The position numbers and the translations under genes were made by a program. From positions 1 to 52,150 of the forward strand of contig DCWN01000015.1 of assembly GCA_002328835.1 (NCBI GenBank): a DNA stretch of 52,150 nucleotides, written 5' to 3'. Positions 24,284 through 32,219 of the stretch are shown piece by piece (positions within the stretch are counted from its first letter, which is position 1; each line of letters starts with the position of its first letter). The notes beneath the pieces were generated by a model. That model was not told where the DNA came from. It saw nothing but the letters and a program-made list of their open reading frames with translations, and made no database searches. The DNA comes from Acidobacteria bacterium UBA2161 (lineage in GTDB: Bacteria; Acidobacteriota; Vicinamibacteria; Vicinamibacterales; UBA823).

Positions 24284-25527
24284 CGAGCCGCCAACTCCGG
24301 CCGTGGACCGCGGCGGCGGCGCTGGCCGTCGTGATCGGTGCGGGACCGCCGATCGTGGCGCAGATCGCGATGCCCGAACCCTCGGCGATGTCGGGCATCC
24401 TGCTGCCGTCGGGCGACCTGCCGAACGGCTCGGTGAGTGTCCGCCTTGTCCGCGAGGCGCTCGGGAACAACGTCACGGACCACCCGGTCGAACTGCACGT
24501 TGCGGGCGACACCCGAATCGTTTCCACCGACGAGAGCGGCCGGGCGCTCTTCGAAGGCATTCCGGCCAGTCTCGTCTCGGTCTCGACGACGGTCGACGGC
24601 GAAGCGCTCGGGTCGGACACCTTCAGCGTGCCGGTCCAGGGTGGCGTTCGGGTGATGCTCGTGGCGGGCGTCGGGGCGTCGGCAGGCGGATCGGCGCCCC
24701 CGGCGCCGGTGCCGTCGGCGCCGGCGCGCGAAGGAGAGATCGTCTTCGGGGGCGACACGCGCTGGATCGTGGAGATGTCCGACGAAGCCGTGGAGGTCTA
24801 CTACCTGCTCGAAGCGGTCAATAACAGCAGCACCGCTGTCGCGCCCCCGGCGCCGGTGGCCTTCGAGTTGCCGTCGGGCGCTCAGGGCGCGGTGCTGCTG
24901 GAAGGCACGAGCACCCAGGCGCGGCTCGTCGGTCGCCAGGTGTCGCTCCAGGGGCCGTTTTCGCCGGGACGGACGACGCTGAACGTGGCCTACATTCTTC
25001 CGTACTCGGGCGCGACCTTGACGATCGAGCAACCACTGCCGGCGGCCGTCGAACAGGTCGCCGTCGTGGCAGAGAAGCGCGGGGAGATGCGCCTCAGCTC
25101 TCCGCAGATCACTCAGGAGCGTGAAATGAACGCCGAAGCGGGCACGTTCCTGGTCGGCGGCGGACCGCGCCTGGCCGCCGGCGGGGTCCTTTCGATTTCC
25201 CTGAGCGGCCTGCCGCATCACAGCCTGGTGCCTCAACGCGTGGCGTTCGCGCTCGTCGGCGTCATGCTGGCCTGGGGGCTCTGGTCGTTGCGCACCGGGC
25301 CGGGCGGCGCGGATGGCGACCGCCGCCGGACGAGCCTGGAGGCGAAACGCGAACGGCTGTTCGGCGACCTTGTCACCGTCGAGGCGGATCATTCCGCGGG
25401 CAAGCTCTCGGACGGCCCGTATGCGAAGCGGCGTGATGAACTCGTCTCCCAGCTGGAGCGGCTCTATCAGCGGCTCGAGCCGGCGATCTCGCCGATGCCG
25501 CGCGGCACTGCGGGCCTGCCCGGCTGA
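24280..25527 (+). CDS. Exported membrane-anchored protein of the ccm operon, beta-rich with CcmI-like tail
   Basis: A 415-residue protein of unknown function. A signal peptide (about 1-30, ending GPPIVAQ) leads into a beta-rich carboxypeptidase-regulatory-like region (PVELHVAGDTRIVSTDESGR) and a second beta domain. A membrane helix at about 322-341 is followed by a charged helical tail, LEAKRERLFGDLVTVEADHS and onward, that echoes the CcmI-like helix of the preceding gene. Start is the GTG at 24280 in GTGA overlapping the previous stop, with GGGGAG upstream. Placement inside the ccm operon argues for a role in cytochrome c assembly; that is inference. Confidence 0.78.
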   Translation: MTSRQLRPWTAAAALAVVIGAGPPIVAQIAMPEPSAMSGILLPSGDLPNGSVSVRLVREALGNNVTDHPVELHVAGDTRIVSTDESGRALFEGIPASLVSVSTTVDGEALGSDTFSVPVQGGVRVMLVAGVGASAGGSAPPAPVPSAPAREGEIVFGGDTRWIVEMSDEAVEVYYLLEAVNNSSTAVAPPAPVAFELPSGAQGAVLLEGTSTQARLVGRQVSLQGPFSPGRTTLNVAYILPYSGATLTIEQPLPAAVEQVAVVAEKRGEMRLSSPQITQEREMNAEAGTFLVGGGPRLAAGGVLSISLSGLPHHSLVPQRVAFALVGVMLAWGLWSLRTGPGGADGDRRRTSLEAKRERLFGDLVTVEADHSAGKLSDGPYAKRRDELVSQLERLYQRLEPAISPMPRGTAGLPG

Positions 25528-25553
25528 CGCGGGCGTCCACGAGACCAGCGACC

Positions 25554-26315
25554 GTGTCAGTCTCTTCCGCGACCATCGGCCAGGCGCCATCGGTCGACTT
25601 CGACCGACTGGTGTTCGACGACGTGTCGCGGTACTTCGGTCGGCGCCGCGCCCTGGCGCACGTCTCGTTCGAGAGCGGGGCGGGAGAGATCGTCGGACTT
25701 CTCGGACCCAACGGCGCGGGGAAGTCGACCGCGCTCGCGCTGGCGGCGACGACGCTGCAGGCGTCGAGCGGCCAGGTCTGCTACGGCAGCCGGTCGGCGG
25801 CGCAGCTCGGCTCGGCGCTGCGCGGACGGATCGGCGTCCTGGCCCATGAGCTGCAGCTGTACCCGGAGCTGACCGCGCGGGAGAATCTCGAGTTCTTCGG
25901 GGCGCTGTACGGCCTCGACCGGGCGGCGGAGCGATCGGCCGACGCGCTTGCGCGGGCAGGCCTGGACGCGCGTGCGGACGATCCGGTCGGCGGATTCTCC
26001 CGCGGCATGCGCCAGCGTGTCGCGCTCGAGCGCGCCCTCCTCCACGACCCGACCCTGTTGTTGCTCGATGAGCCGTTCACCGGCCTGGACGAGGCCTCGG
26101 CGGAGGCGCTGATCGAGCGGCTCCGGTCGCTCAAGGCGGCCGGCCGGATCGTCTTGCTGACGACGCATGATTTCGAGAACGCCGAAGCGGTCGTGGATCG
26201 GGTGGTGCTGCTCAAGGCCGGGCGGGTGGCGGCGATGGACTCGTCCACCGGGTCACTGCGCGACCGCTACCGCCACGCGATGCGGGTCGAGGCCGTTCCG
26301 GGAGGCACCGCATGA
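25554..26315 (+). CDS. ccmA: Heme exporter ATP-binding protein CcmA
   Basis: A 253-residue ABC ATPase. Walker A GPNGAGKS is at 51-58, the signature is GGFSRGMRQRVALERALL, Walker B is LLLLDEPFTGLDE, and the H-loop is TTHD. With CcmB, CcmC and CcmD it forms the complex that releases holo-CcmE using ATP. Start is GTG at 25554, 26 bp after the preceding stop. Its stop overlaps the ccmB ATG by 4 bp. The assignment to CcmA rather than a generic ABC-2 ATPase rests on its position directly before ccmB and ccmC. Confidence 0.9.
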   Translation: MSVSSATIGQAPSVDFDRLVFDDVSRYFGRRRALAHVSFESGAGEIVGLLGPNGAGKSTALALAATTLQASSGQVCYGSRSAAQLGSALRGRIGVLAHELQLYPELTARENLEFFGALYGLDRAAERSADALARAGLDARADDPVGGFSRGMRQRVALERALLHDPTLLLLDEPFTGLDEASAEALIERLRSLKAAGRIVLLTTHDFENAEAVVDRVVLLKAGRVAAMDSSTGSLRDRYRHAMRVEAVPGGTA

Positions 26316-26995
26316 CCCGCTTCGCGCGCGTTGCGTGGCTGGTGATGCGCAAGGACCTGACTGTCGAGGCGCGCAGCCGCGAGCTGCTCCTCACCACGTT
26401 GTTCTTTGCCGTGTCGACCGTCCTGGTGTTCGCGTTTGGCTTCGTGCGCGACGGCCGCGCGGTGGAGGATGCCGCGGCGGGCATTCTGTGGATCGCGATT
26501 GCCTTTGCCGGGACGCTCGCGTTGGGCCGGACCTTCGAGCGAGAGCGCTATCACGATGTACTCCACGCGCTGCTGCTGGCGCCCGTCGACCGGCCGGCGA
26601 TCTATGTCGGCAAGTTGCTCGGCATCGTGGCGTTGATGACCACCGTGGAACTCGTCGTCGTGCCGCTGGTGGCCTTGCTGTTTCAGGCCGGGCTGTTTCG
26701 GTACCCGCTGCACGTCGCGGCGTTGCTGGGGCTCGGGACGACGGGGTTCGCCGCGGTGGGCACGCTGTTCGCGGCGATGCTCGTGCGGGCTCGGAGCCGT
26801 GACGTGTTGTTGCCGGTGCTGTTGTATCCGGTCACGATTCCCGTGATCATTGCCGGCGTGCGCGGTACGGCCGCGCTGTTGCAGCCCGAGGCGGACCTGG
26901 CGATGGCGGGCGCGTGGATCGGGATGCTGGTCTTCTTCGACGTCGTCTTCATCACACTTTCGCTATGGACGTTCGAACCGGTCATGACAGAATGA
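26312..26995 (+). CDS. ccmB: Heme exporter membrane protein CcmB
   Basis: A 227-residue integral membrane protein with about six helices, the usual CcmB length. It shows the early cytoplasmic block RKDLTVEARSRELLLTTLFF and the loop FERERYHDVLHALLLAPVDR, typical of CcmB/ABC-2 permeases. It forms the membrane channel partner of CcmA. The ATG overlaps the ccmA stop (ATGA at 26312), and ccmC follows 13 bp later. Confidence 0.92.
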   Translation: MTRFARVAWLVMRKDLTVEARSRELLLTTLFFAVSTVLVFAFGFVRDGRAVEDAAAGILWIAIAFAGTLALGRTFERERYHDVLHALLLAPVDRPAIYVGKLLGIVALMTTVELVVVPLVALLFQAGLFRYPLHVAALLGLGTTGFAAVGTLFAAMLVRARSRDVLLPVLLYPVTIPVIIAGVRGTAALLQPEADLAMAGAWIGMLVFFDVVFITLSLWTFEPVMTE

Positions 26996-27008
26996 CCAGA
27001 CTGACGTC

Positions 27009-27668
27009 ATGACACAACGACTCTTCCTCCCGGTGATTGCCGTCGCGATGCTGCTGTTCGCCGGGGCGCCCGTGCTGATCGCCTGGGCGCCCTACGAGTC
27101 GACCATGGGGCTCGTGCAGAAGATCTTCTATTTCCACGTGCCCTCGTGGGTGATGATGTTTCTCTCGGCGTTCGTCTGCGGCGTGGGCAGCGCGATCTAC
27201 CTGTTCAAGGGGCGGGCGGCGGCGGATCGGGTGGCGGTGGCGGCGGCCGAATTGGCGGTCGTCTTCGGACTGATCGGCCTCGTCACCGGGCCGCTGTGGG
27301 CACGCAAGGCGTGGGGGGTCTGGTGGCAGTGGGATGCGCGGCTCACCATGGCACTCGTGCTCTGGATGATCTTCGTCGCCTACTTGCTGCTGCGTGAGTA
27401 CGGCGGTCCGGGGTCGGAGAAGCTGGCGGCCGGGGTCGCGCTGTTCGGCATGGCGAACGTGCCGTTCGTGTACTGGTCGGTGAATGTCTGGCGGACCATC
27501 CATCCCACGACGAACGTGGTCCCCACGCTGGTACCCGGGATGCGCGGCGCGCTCTGGTGGAGCCTCGTGGCGTTTCTGCTGCTGTTCACGGCGGCGATGA
27601 TGGCGCGGGTGAGGCTCGAAGGCCAGCGGGCCGCCCTGGACCAGGTGTATCGAGATCTGGATGATTAG
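27009..27668 (+). CDS. ccmC: Heme handling protein CcmC
   Basis: A 219-residue membrane protein with six predicted helices. It has the WWD-domain motif WGVWWQWD at 102-109, the upstream conserved histidine in KIFYFHVPSW (His43), and a second conserved His in WRTIHPTTNVVPT. CcmC transfers heme onto CcmE on the periplasmic side. Length and motifs are canonical. It overlaps the upstream-most possible start of the CcmD-like gene. Confidence 0.95.
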   Translation: MTQRLFLPVIAVAMLLFAGAPVLIAWAPYESTMGLVQKIFYFHVPSWVMMFLSAFVCGVGSAIYLFKGRAAADRVAVAAAELAVVFGLIGLVTGPLWARKAWGVWWQWDARLTMALVLWMIFVAYLLLREYGGPGSEKLAAGVALFGMANVPFVYWSVNVWRTIHPTTNVVPTLVPGMRGALWWSLVAFLLLFTAAMMARVRLEGQRAALDQVYRDLDD

Positions 27669-27705
27669 GGCGGGCAGCCGCACAGCGAGGGTTGAGACAG
27701 GCGAC

Positions 27706-28005
27706 ATGCATATGCGGCGACTGATGCTGATATTGACGCTGGCGATCGTGGCGACGTGCGTCGTCGCGTCCGGAGGCGATGTCCAGGCGGCGGCTTCGTC
27801 CGCCGCCCAACCGGCGCAGCAGGACGAGTTCGTCCCGATCGACGAGCTCCCGCCCGGGGATCGGTTGCCGGCGGCGCCCCTCCTCGTAGCGGCCTACGCG
27901 TTTGCCTGGCTCGCAGTCTTCGGCTATCTCTGGTCGATCTGGCGTCGCCTGGCGAAGGTGGAGCAGGAGCTGGCGGACGTCGCGCGCCGCGCGGCCGAGC
28001 GCTAG
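27706..28005 (+). CDS. CcmD-like single-span protein
   Basis: A 99-residue protein. A signal-like hydrophobic N-terminus (about 5-25) is followed by an acidic Pro-rich spacer. A C-terminal segment, LLVAAYAFAWLAVFGYLWSI then WRRLAKVEQELADV, matches the CcmD pattern of one helix followed by a basic helix. It is longer than classical CcmD (about 60 residues), as in the alternative CcmD-like families. CcmD stabilises the CcmABC-CcmE complex. The frame is open to an ATG at 27661 that overlaps the ccmC stop, but the ATG at 27706 gives the better signal sequence. Confidence 0.75.
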   Translation: MHMRRLMLILTLAIVATCVVASGGDVQAAASSAAQPAQQDEFVPIDELPPGDRLPAAPLLVAAYAFAWLAVFGYLWSIWRRLAKVEQELADVARRAAER

Positions 28006-28050
28006 CCGGCGGCACACCTCGAGCGGACCGCCTCGCCGCGGAACATCTCC

Positions 28051-28212
28051 ATGGGCGCCATGACCGCCGGGCACTTCCTCTTCATTCCGGCGGTGTTGCT
28101 CGTCGGCATCGTGTTCGGCTGGATCCTCGGTTCGCGCGCGGCGCGGGATGCCTACGCGGTCGAACTGCGCCGACGCGAGGAGCGGGCAGCCCGCAAGGCC
28201 GTGCGCGACTGA
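28051..28212 (+). CDS. Small 53-residue membrane protein at the end of the ccm operon
   Basis: The frame from ATG 28051 encodes one hydrophobic helix (FIPAVLLVGIVFGWILGSRA, about residues 11-30) followed by a strongly basic amphipathic tail (ELRRREERAARKAVRD). A second ATG at 28060 is possible. It starts 45 bp after the CcmD-like gene on the same strand and ends 12 bp before the convergent phosphoesterase. The layout of one helix plus a charged helix resembles CcmD itself. Function unknown. Coding is supported by position, composition and clean membrane topology. Confidence 0.6.
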   Translation: MGAMTAGHFLFIPAVLLVGIVFGWILGSRAARDAYAVELRRREERAARKAVRD

Positions 28213-28224
28213 CGCGCTAAGCGG

Positions 28225-28968
28225 CTAGCGACCCAGGCCGAGACGGTCGGCAAGGCTCTCGGGAAGCCCCGCGTCCACGATCTTCCGCTGCGCCGCGTCG
28301 ATCGGATAGACGACCCGCCTGAGTTCAATCTCGCTCCGCTCTGAGTCGAACGTCGCGAAGGCCGCGCGCGGGTCGCCGTCGCGCGGCTGGCCGACCGACC
28401 CCGGGTTTACCAGGTAGCGCTGGTCGGGGTGGATGGCCACGGGGAGGCGGTCGTCGAGATCGGGTGCGATGATGCCCAGGCGATCGCCGTCCCGCTCGAA
28501 GGCCACCGGGATGTGCGTGTGTCCGAAGAGGCAGAGCGGCCGTTCGGCGGCGTCGAGTGCCTGCAGCGCATCTTCCATTTCGAAGACGTAGACGTCTTCG
28601 TCGAACGGCGTGCCGTGGCAGACCTCGATCTGCGGGTCGACCCGCACGGGCCCGGCGACGAGCGCGGCGATGCGATCGTGGTTCTCGGGCGTCAGCGTCT
28701 CGCGCGTCCACCGAACCGCCTGCGCGGCCAAGTAGTTGAAGGCTTCGGTGTCCTCGAGTCCGGCCGCGACCTTGTCGTGGTTTCCGCGAATGAGCACGTC
28801 CGGTGCCAGGTCGAAGATCCGATCGACGACCTCGTTCGGGTTGGCGCCATAGCCGACGAGATCGCCCAGGACCAGTAAACGGTCGTAGGAGTCTCGCGGC
28901 GCGACGTCGAGGACGGCGTCGAGCGCTTCGAGGTTGGCGTGGATGTCGCTGAGGATCAGGTAGCGCAT
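28225..28968 (-). CDS. Metallophosphoesterase (calcineurin-like, YfcE/MJ0936-type)
   Basis: A 247-residue phosphoesterase with the full set of metal-binding motifs: LSDIHANLEAL, VLGDLVGYGANPNEV, IRGNHDK, CHGTP and FGHTHIP. Enzymes of this group hydrolyse phosphodiesters or phosphomonoesters such as cyclic nucleotides; the substrate is unknown. The ATG at 28968 overlaps the stop of the shikimate kinase gene by 1 bp (TGATG), so it is the last gene of the aroA-aroK unit. Convergent with the small ccm-operon gene, 12 bp apart. Confidence 0.93.
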   Translation of the reverse strand: MRYLILSDIHANLEALDAVLDVAPRDSYDRLLVLGDLVGYGANPNEVVDRIFDLAPDVLIRGNHDKVAAGLEDTEAFNYLAAQAVRWTRETLTPENHDRIAALVAGPVRVDPQIEVCHGTPFDEDVYVFEMEDALQALDAAERPLCLFGHTHIPVAFERDGDRLGIIAPDLDDRLPVAIHPDQRYLVNPGSVGQPRDGDPRAAFATFDSERSEIELRRVVYPIDAAQRKIVDAGLPESLADRLGLGR

Positions 28969-29468
28969 CAGGTACCCAGCCAGTCGATGGCGCGCTCGAC
29001 GAGTTCTTCCACGGGCGCGCGGGCCGCATCGAGGCGTAGATGGGCCTGGGCGTAGGCCGATCGCCGCACCGCGTAGAGCTGTTCGAGTTGCGCCCGGCTG
29101 TCCGCCAGCGGGCGGCGATTGTCGGGTGGAAGCCGAGCCACGATCTGCGCCAGGGGCACGTCGAGCCAGATGGAGCCGCCATTGCCGTTGATGAGCGCGC
29201 GATTGTCGGGGTCGACGAACGTTCCGCCGCCCGTGGCGACGACCGCCGGACGGAGCGGCAGCAAGTCGACCAGCACCGCGCGTTCAACACTCCGAAAGTG
29301 CGGCTCCCCGTGTGCCTTGAAGATCTCGCTGACGGTCATCTGCTCGCGCGCCTCGATGCGGTCGTCGACGTCCTCGGCGGGCCATTCGAGGCGCGTGCCC
29401 AGCGCCCGAGCCAGGCTCGACTTGCCGGCGGCCATGAAGCCCACGAGGTAGATCTTGTCTGCGCGCAA
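28968..29468 (-). CDS. aroK: Shikimate kinase
   Basis: A 166-residue kinase of usual length. Walker A GFMAAGKSS is near the N-terminus. The shikimate-binding Asp is in EDVDDRIE and the substrate Arg in FRSVER, with the Gly-rich ATGGGTF. It phosphorylates shikimate for aromatic amino-acid synthesis. It lies 34 bp after aroA, which catalyses the next pathway step, and is coupled to the phosphoesterase by a TGATG overlap. Confidence 0.94.
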   Translation of the reverse strand: MRADKIYLVGFMAAGKSSLARALGTRLEWPAEDVDDRIEAREQMTVSEIFKAHGEPHFRSVERAVLVDLLPLRPAVVATGGGTFVDPDNRALINGNGGSIWLDVPLAQIVARLPPDNRRPLADSRAQLEQLYAVRRSAYAQAHLRLDAARAPVEELVERAIDWLGT

Positions 29469-29502
29469 GGGAAGTGTCGGAACCTGGAAGACTGGGGCCG
29501 GG

Positions 29503-30798
29503 TCACGCTCGCAGTGATGTCAAGGCTTCGAAGAACTCCGGATACGACACCGCAACAGCATCGGCGCCGAGAATGGTCGACGGTCCCGCGGCGCCGAGCG
29601 CGGCGACGGCAAAGGCCATCACCAGGCGATGGTCTCCCGCGGCGTCGGCGGTCCCACCCGCGATGGCGCCGCCCGTGATGGTGAAGCCGTCCGGCAGTTC
29701 GCTGGCCGTGGCGCCCAGTCCGCGCAGCCCAGCCACGACCGCGGCGATTCGATCGCTTTCCTTGGTGCGCAGCTCGGCGGCGCCGGTGACCGTCAGGCCG
29801 GTCCCGCGGTAGGTGCCGAGCGCCGCCAGGAGCGGGAGCTCGTCGATGAGTGCGGGCACTTCGGCTGGCTCGATGACCACGGGCTGGAGGCTGCGATGGG
29901 CAACCGTGAGCCGGCCAATCGGTTCAGTCTCGGCTGCGCAATCGATCTCGGTGGTCACCGTGGCGCCGGCCCGGCGCAGCACGTCCAAGAGCGCCGTGCG
30001 GGTCGGATTCAGCCCGACGTCTTCGATCTCGACGCTCGACCCTTCGCTCGCCGCGGCGGCCACGGCCCAGGCGGCCGCCGACGAAAAATCACCCGGGACC
30101 TCGACGGCGCGACCTGTGAGCGGCGCGCCACCACGCACCGTCACGGCGAGTCCCGACCGTTCGACGTCGACGCCGAATCCCGAGAGCGCACGTTCGGTAT
30201 GGTCTCGCGTGGCCGCGGACTCGCGCACCGTCGTGGCGCCGTCGGCGTGCAGGCCGGCGAGCAGCAGCGCGCTCTTCACCTGGGCGCTGGGCACCGGAGG
30301 CGCCCACTCGATGCCGCGCAGGCCGCCGCCAGAGATCGTCAACGGCGGCCGATCGTCGTCGGCCTGGAGCGTGGCGCCCATGGCGCGCAGCGGTGTGATG
30401 ATTCGCCCCATCGGGCGGCGGCGCAGCGAGTCGTCGCCGGTCAACGTGCTGTCGAAGGGATGCGCCGCGAGCAGACCGGCCAGCAGTCGGAACGTCGTCC
30501 CGGAGTTCCCCGTGTCGAGTGGCGCGGTCGCCGGGGCCAGGCCGCCGAGTCCGCGGCCGTCGATCTCGACGAGGCCGTCGGCCGGCCGCGCGATCTCGAC
30601 GCCGAGGGCGCGCAGACAACTCAACGTCGACGCGCAGTCGGCGCCGGACGCGTAGCCGGCGATGGTGGTGCGACCGGTCGCGAGCGCTCCCAGCAGCGCG
30701 TAGCGATGCGAGATCGACTTGTCCCCGGGGCACGTCAGCCGGCCGCCGAGGCACGCAGCGGGCTGCACCACGACATCGGTGGCGGTCGGAGCGGGCAT
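29503..30798 (-). CDS. aroA: 3-phosphoshikimate 1-carboxyvinyltransferase (EPSP synthase)
   Basis: A 431-residue EPSP synthase. The shikimate-3-phosphate loop GDKSISHRYALLGALATGRT is near residue 23. NSGTTFRLLAGLL, RRRPMGRIITPLRAMGA, ELRTKESDRI and the C-terminal GDHRLVMAFAVAAL are all present. It joins PEP to shikimate-3-phosphate. I choose the ATG at 30798; the frame is open far upstream, but the added sequence is antisense to the anti-sigma and phosphatase genes and not AroA-like. A -10 at 30806-30811 implies an almost leaderless mRNA. Confidence 0.96.
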   Translation of the reverse strand: MPAPTATDVVVQPAACLGGRLTCPGDKSISHRYALLGALATGRTTIAGYASGADCASTLSCLRALGVEIARPADGLVEIDGRGLGGLAPATAPLDTGNSGTTFRLLAGLLAAHPFDSTLTGDDSLRRRPMGRIITPLRAMGATLQADDDRPPLTISGGGLRGIEWAPPVPSAQVKSALLLAGLHADGATTVRESAATRDHTERALSGFGVDVERSGLAVTVRGGAPLTGRAVEVPGDFSSAAAWAVAAAASEGSSVEIEDVGLNPTRTALLDVLRRAGATVTTEIDCAAETEPIGRLTVAHRSLQPVVIEPAEVPALIDELPLLAALGTYRGTGLTVTGAAELRTKESDRIAAVVAGLRGLGATASELPDGFTITGGAIAGGTADAAGDHRLVMAFAVAALGAAGPSTILGADAVAVSYPEFFEALTSLRA

Positions 30799-30805
30799 GA
30801 CGCGC

Positions 30806-30811
30806 ACTATA
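30806..30811 (-). promoter_or_regulatory. Candidate extended -10 (TATAGT) of aroA
   Basis: Minus strand TGTTATAGT, an extended -10. It places transcription start at or one base before the aroA ATG (30798), which would make a leaderless transcript. No good -35 is seen, as expected for extended -10 promoters. Confidence 0.4.
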
Positions 30812-30824
30812 ACACCGGCGAAAC

Positions 30825-30852
30825 TTGACCGCCTTTGGGGACTGTGTAATTC
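30825..30852 (+). promoter_or_regulatory. Candidate promoter of the anti-sigma kinase gene
   Basis: TTGACC (30825-30830), a 16-bp spacer, then TAATTC (30847-30852). The start of transcription would be about 7 nt before the ATG at 30866. Moderate match. Confidence 0.4.
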
Positions 30853-30865
30853 TCGCCGACAGGTG

Positions 30866-31342
30866 ATGAAGGACGCGAGCAGCGTGCGCCTCGAGCTGTT
30901 CAGCGTGTTCGAAGCGCTGGAGTTCGTGCAGGTCGTCGCGGATCGTATCGGAGAGATGGCTGGGTTCGACGAGGACGGAATGCACTGGGTCGGTGTCTCC
31001 GTTCGCGAATGCGTCGTCAACGCGATCAAGCACGGCAACGGCGAGGATCCCCGCAAGCGCGTCGTTGTGGAGTTCGGGTTCACCCCCCGCATCGGTCCCA
31101 ACGAGATGTACGTCAGGGTCCTCGATGAAGGCGAGGGCTTCGATCCGGTCGAGATCGCCGATCCGCTGGCGCCCGAGAACATTCTGAAGTCGAGTGGTCG
31201 GGGCATCTTCTTCATGCGAAGCTTCATGGACGACGTGAGCATGCGCCGCGCGCCGCAAGGCGGCATGGAAGTGCATCTCGTCAAGAAGCTCCCGGGGCAC
31301 GCTGATTCGGTGCTCGCCGAGACGCCGGATTCGGCGTCCTGA
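30866..31342 (+). CDS. RsbW/SpoIIAB-type anti-sigma regulatory serine/threonine kinase
   Basis: A 158-residue single-domain histidine-kinase-like ATPase (HATPase_c_2). The N box is ECVVNAIKHGN, the G1 box DEGEGFDP and the G2-like box SSGRGIFFMRSFMDD. Such proteins bind and inhibit a sigma factor and phosphorylate an anti-anti-sigma partner. Neither a sigma factor nor a STAS protein is encoded in this window, so its partner lies elsewhere. The ATG at 30866 follows AGGTG. Divergent from aroA and probably first in a unit with the inositol monophosphatase and DedA-like genes. Confidence 0.88.
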   Translation: MKDASSVRLELFSVFEALEFVQVVADRIGEMAGFDEDGMHWVGVSVRECVVNAIKHGNGEDPRKRVVVEFGFTPRIGPNEMYVRVLDEGEGFDPVEIADPLAPENILKSSGRGIFFMRSFMDDVSMRRAPQGGMEVHLVKKLPGHADSVLAETPDSAS

Positions 31343-31412
31343 TGGCGTCTCGATCGCGACACCCCGAGTGGAGGGGGTAGCTCCGAACGCGTCGGCCCCG
31401 CCTGTCCCCCTG

Positions 31413-32219
31413 ATGCCGCACCCGCCGCTGTTCCTCGCGACCGCAATCGAGTCGGTGCTGCGTGCCGGAGAGATCCAGCTGAAGCACTTCGACCGCGGCG
31501 TGCGGATCGACAAGAAGGGCGTCATCGACCTCGTGACCGAGGCCGACGTCGCGGTCGAACGGATGTTTCGAGCGCTCGTCGGTGGGCGGTTCCCGGATCA
31601 CGCGGTGCTGGCAGAGGAACTCGGGGCCTCGGGGCCGCCGCCGGACGGGTCGACGCCGCGGTGGATCTTCGATCCGATCGACGGCACCACGAATTTCGCG
31701 CACGGCCTGCCGATCTTCTGCGCGTCGCTCGCGCTGGAGATCGAGGGCCGGATCGAGATCGCGGCCGTGTACGACCCCACCCGGCGGGAGCTGTTCACGG
31801 CGGAGCGTGGCGGCGGCGCGTTCCTGAACGGCGAGCCGATGCGCGTCTCGCCGGCCGCCGAACTCGTGGATTCCGTGCTCTGCACCGGCTTCCCGTACGA
31901 CGTGCACGAGACGGTCGACGAGATCGTCGGATTGTTCGGCCGGTTCGTCGGGCGCGCCCGTGCGGTGCGGCGGCTCGGCTCGGCGGCGCTGGACCTCTGC
32001 TACGTGGCGGCGGGCCGCCTGGACGGGTTCTGGGAGCGGCGACTCCAGGCGTGGGACATCGCGGCGGGCGCGCTGCTGGTCGAGGAGGCCGGTGGGCGGA
32101 TCTCGACCTTGACCGGAGCGGGGTTCGATCCGCACCGAGGCCAGGTGCTGGCGTCGAACGGACGGATCCACGAAGCGATGCTGGGCATTATCCGGGATCA
32201 CAAAGGGCAGTCGAGCTGA
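31413..32219 (+). CDS. Inositol monophosphatase family protein
   Basis: A 268-residue Mg-dependent phosphatase of the IMPase/CysQ/FBPase superfamily. It has LVTEADVAVE, the catalytic signature WIFDPIDGTTNFAHGLP, and the C-terminal motif LQAWDIAAGALLVEEAGG. The substrate could be inositol-1-phosphate, a sugar phosphate or PAP; motifs do not decide. The ATG at 31413 gives the normal family length, but neither it nor the GTG at 31368 has a clear ribosome site. Its stop overlaps the next ATG by 1 bp (TGATG at 32217-32221). Confidence 0.93.
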   Translation: MPHPPLFLATAIESVLRAGEIQLKHFDRGVRIDKKGVIDLVTEADVAVERMFRALVGGRFPDHAVLAEELGASGPPPDGSTPRWIFDPIDGTTNFAHGLPIFCASLALEIEGRIEIAAVYDPTRRELFTAERGGGAFLNGEPMRVSPAAELVDSVLCTGFPYDVHETVDEIVGLFGRFVGRARAVRRLGSAALDLCYVAAGRLDGFWERRLQAWDIAAGALLVEEAGGRISTLTGAGFDPHRGQVLASNGRIHEAMLGIIRDHKGQSS

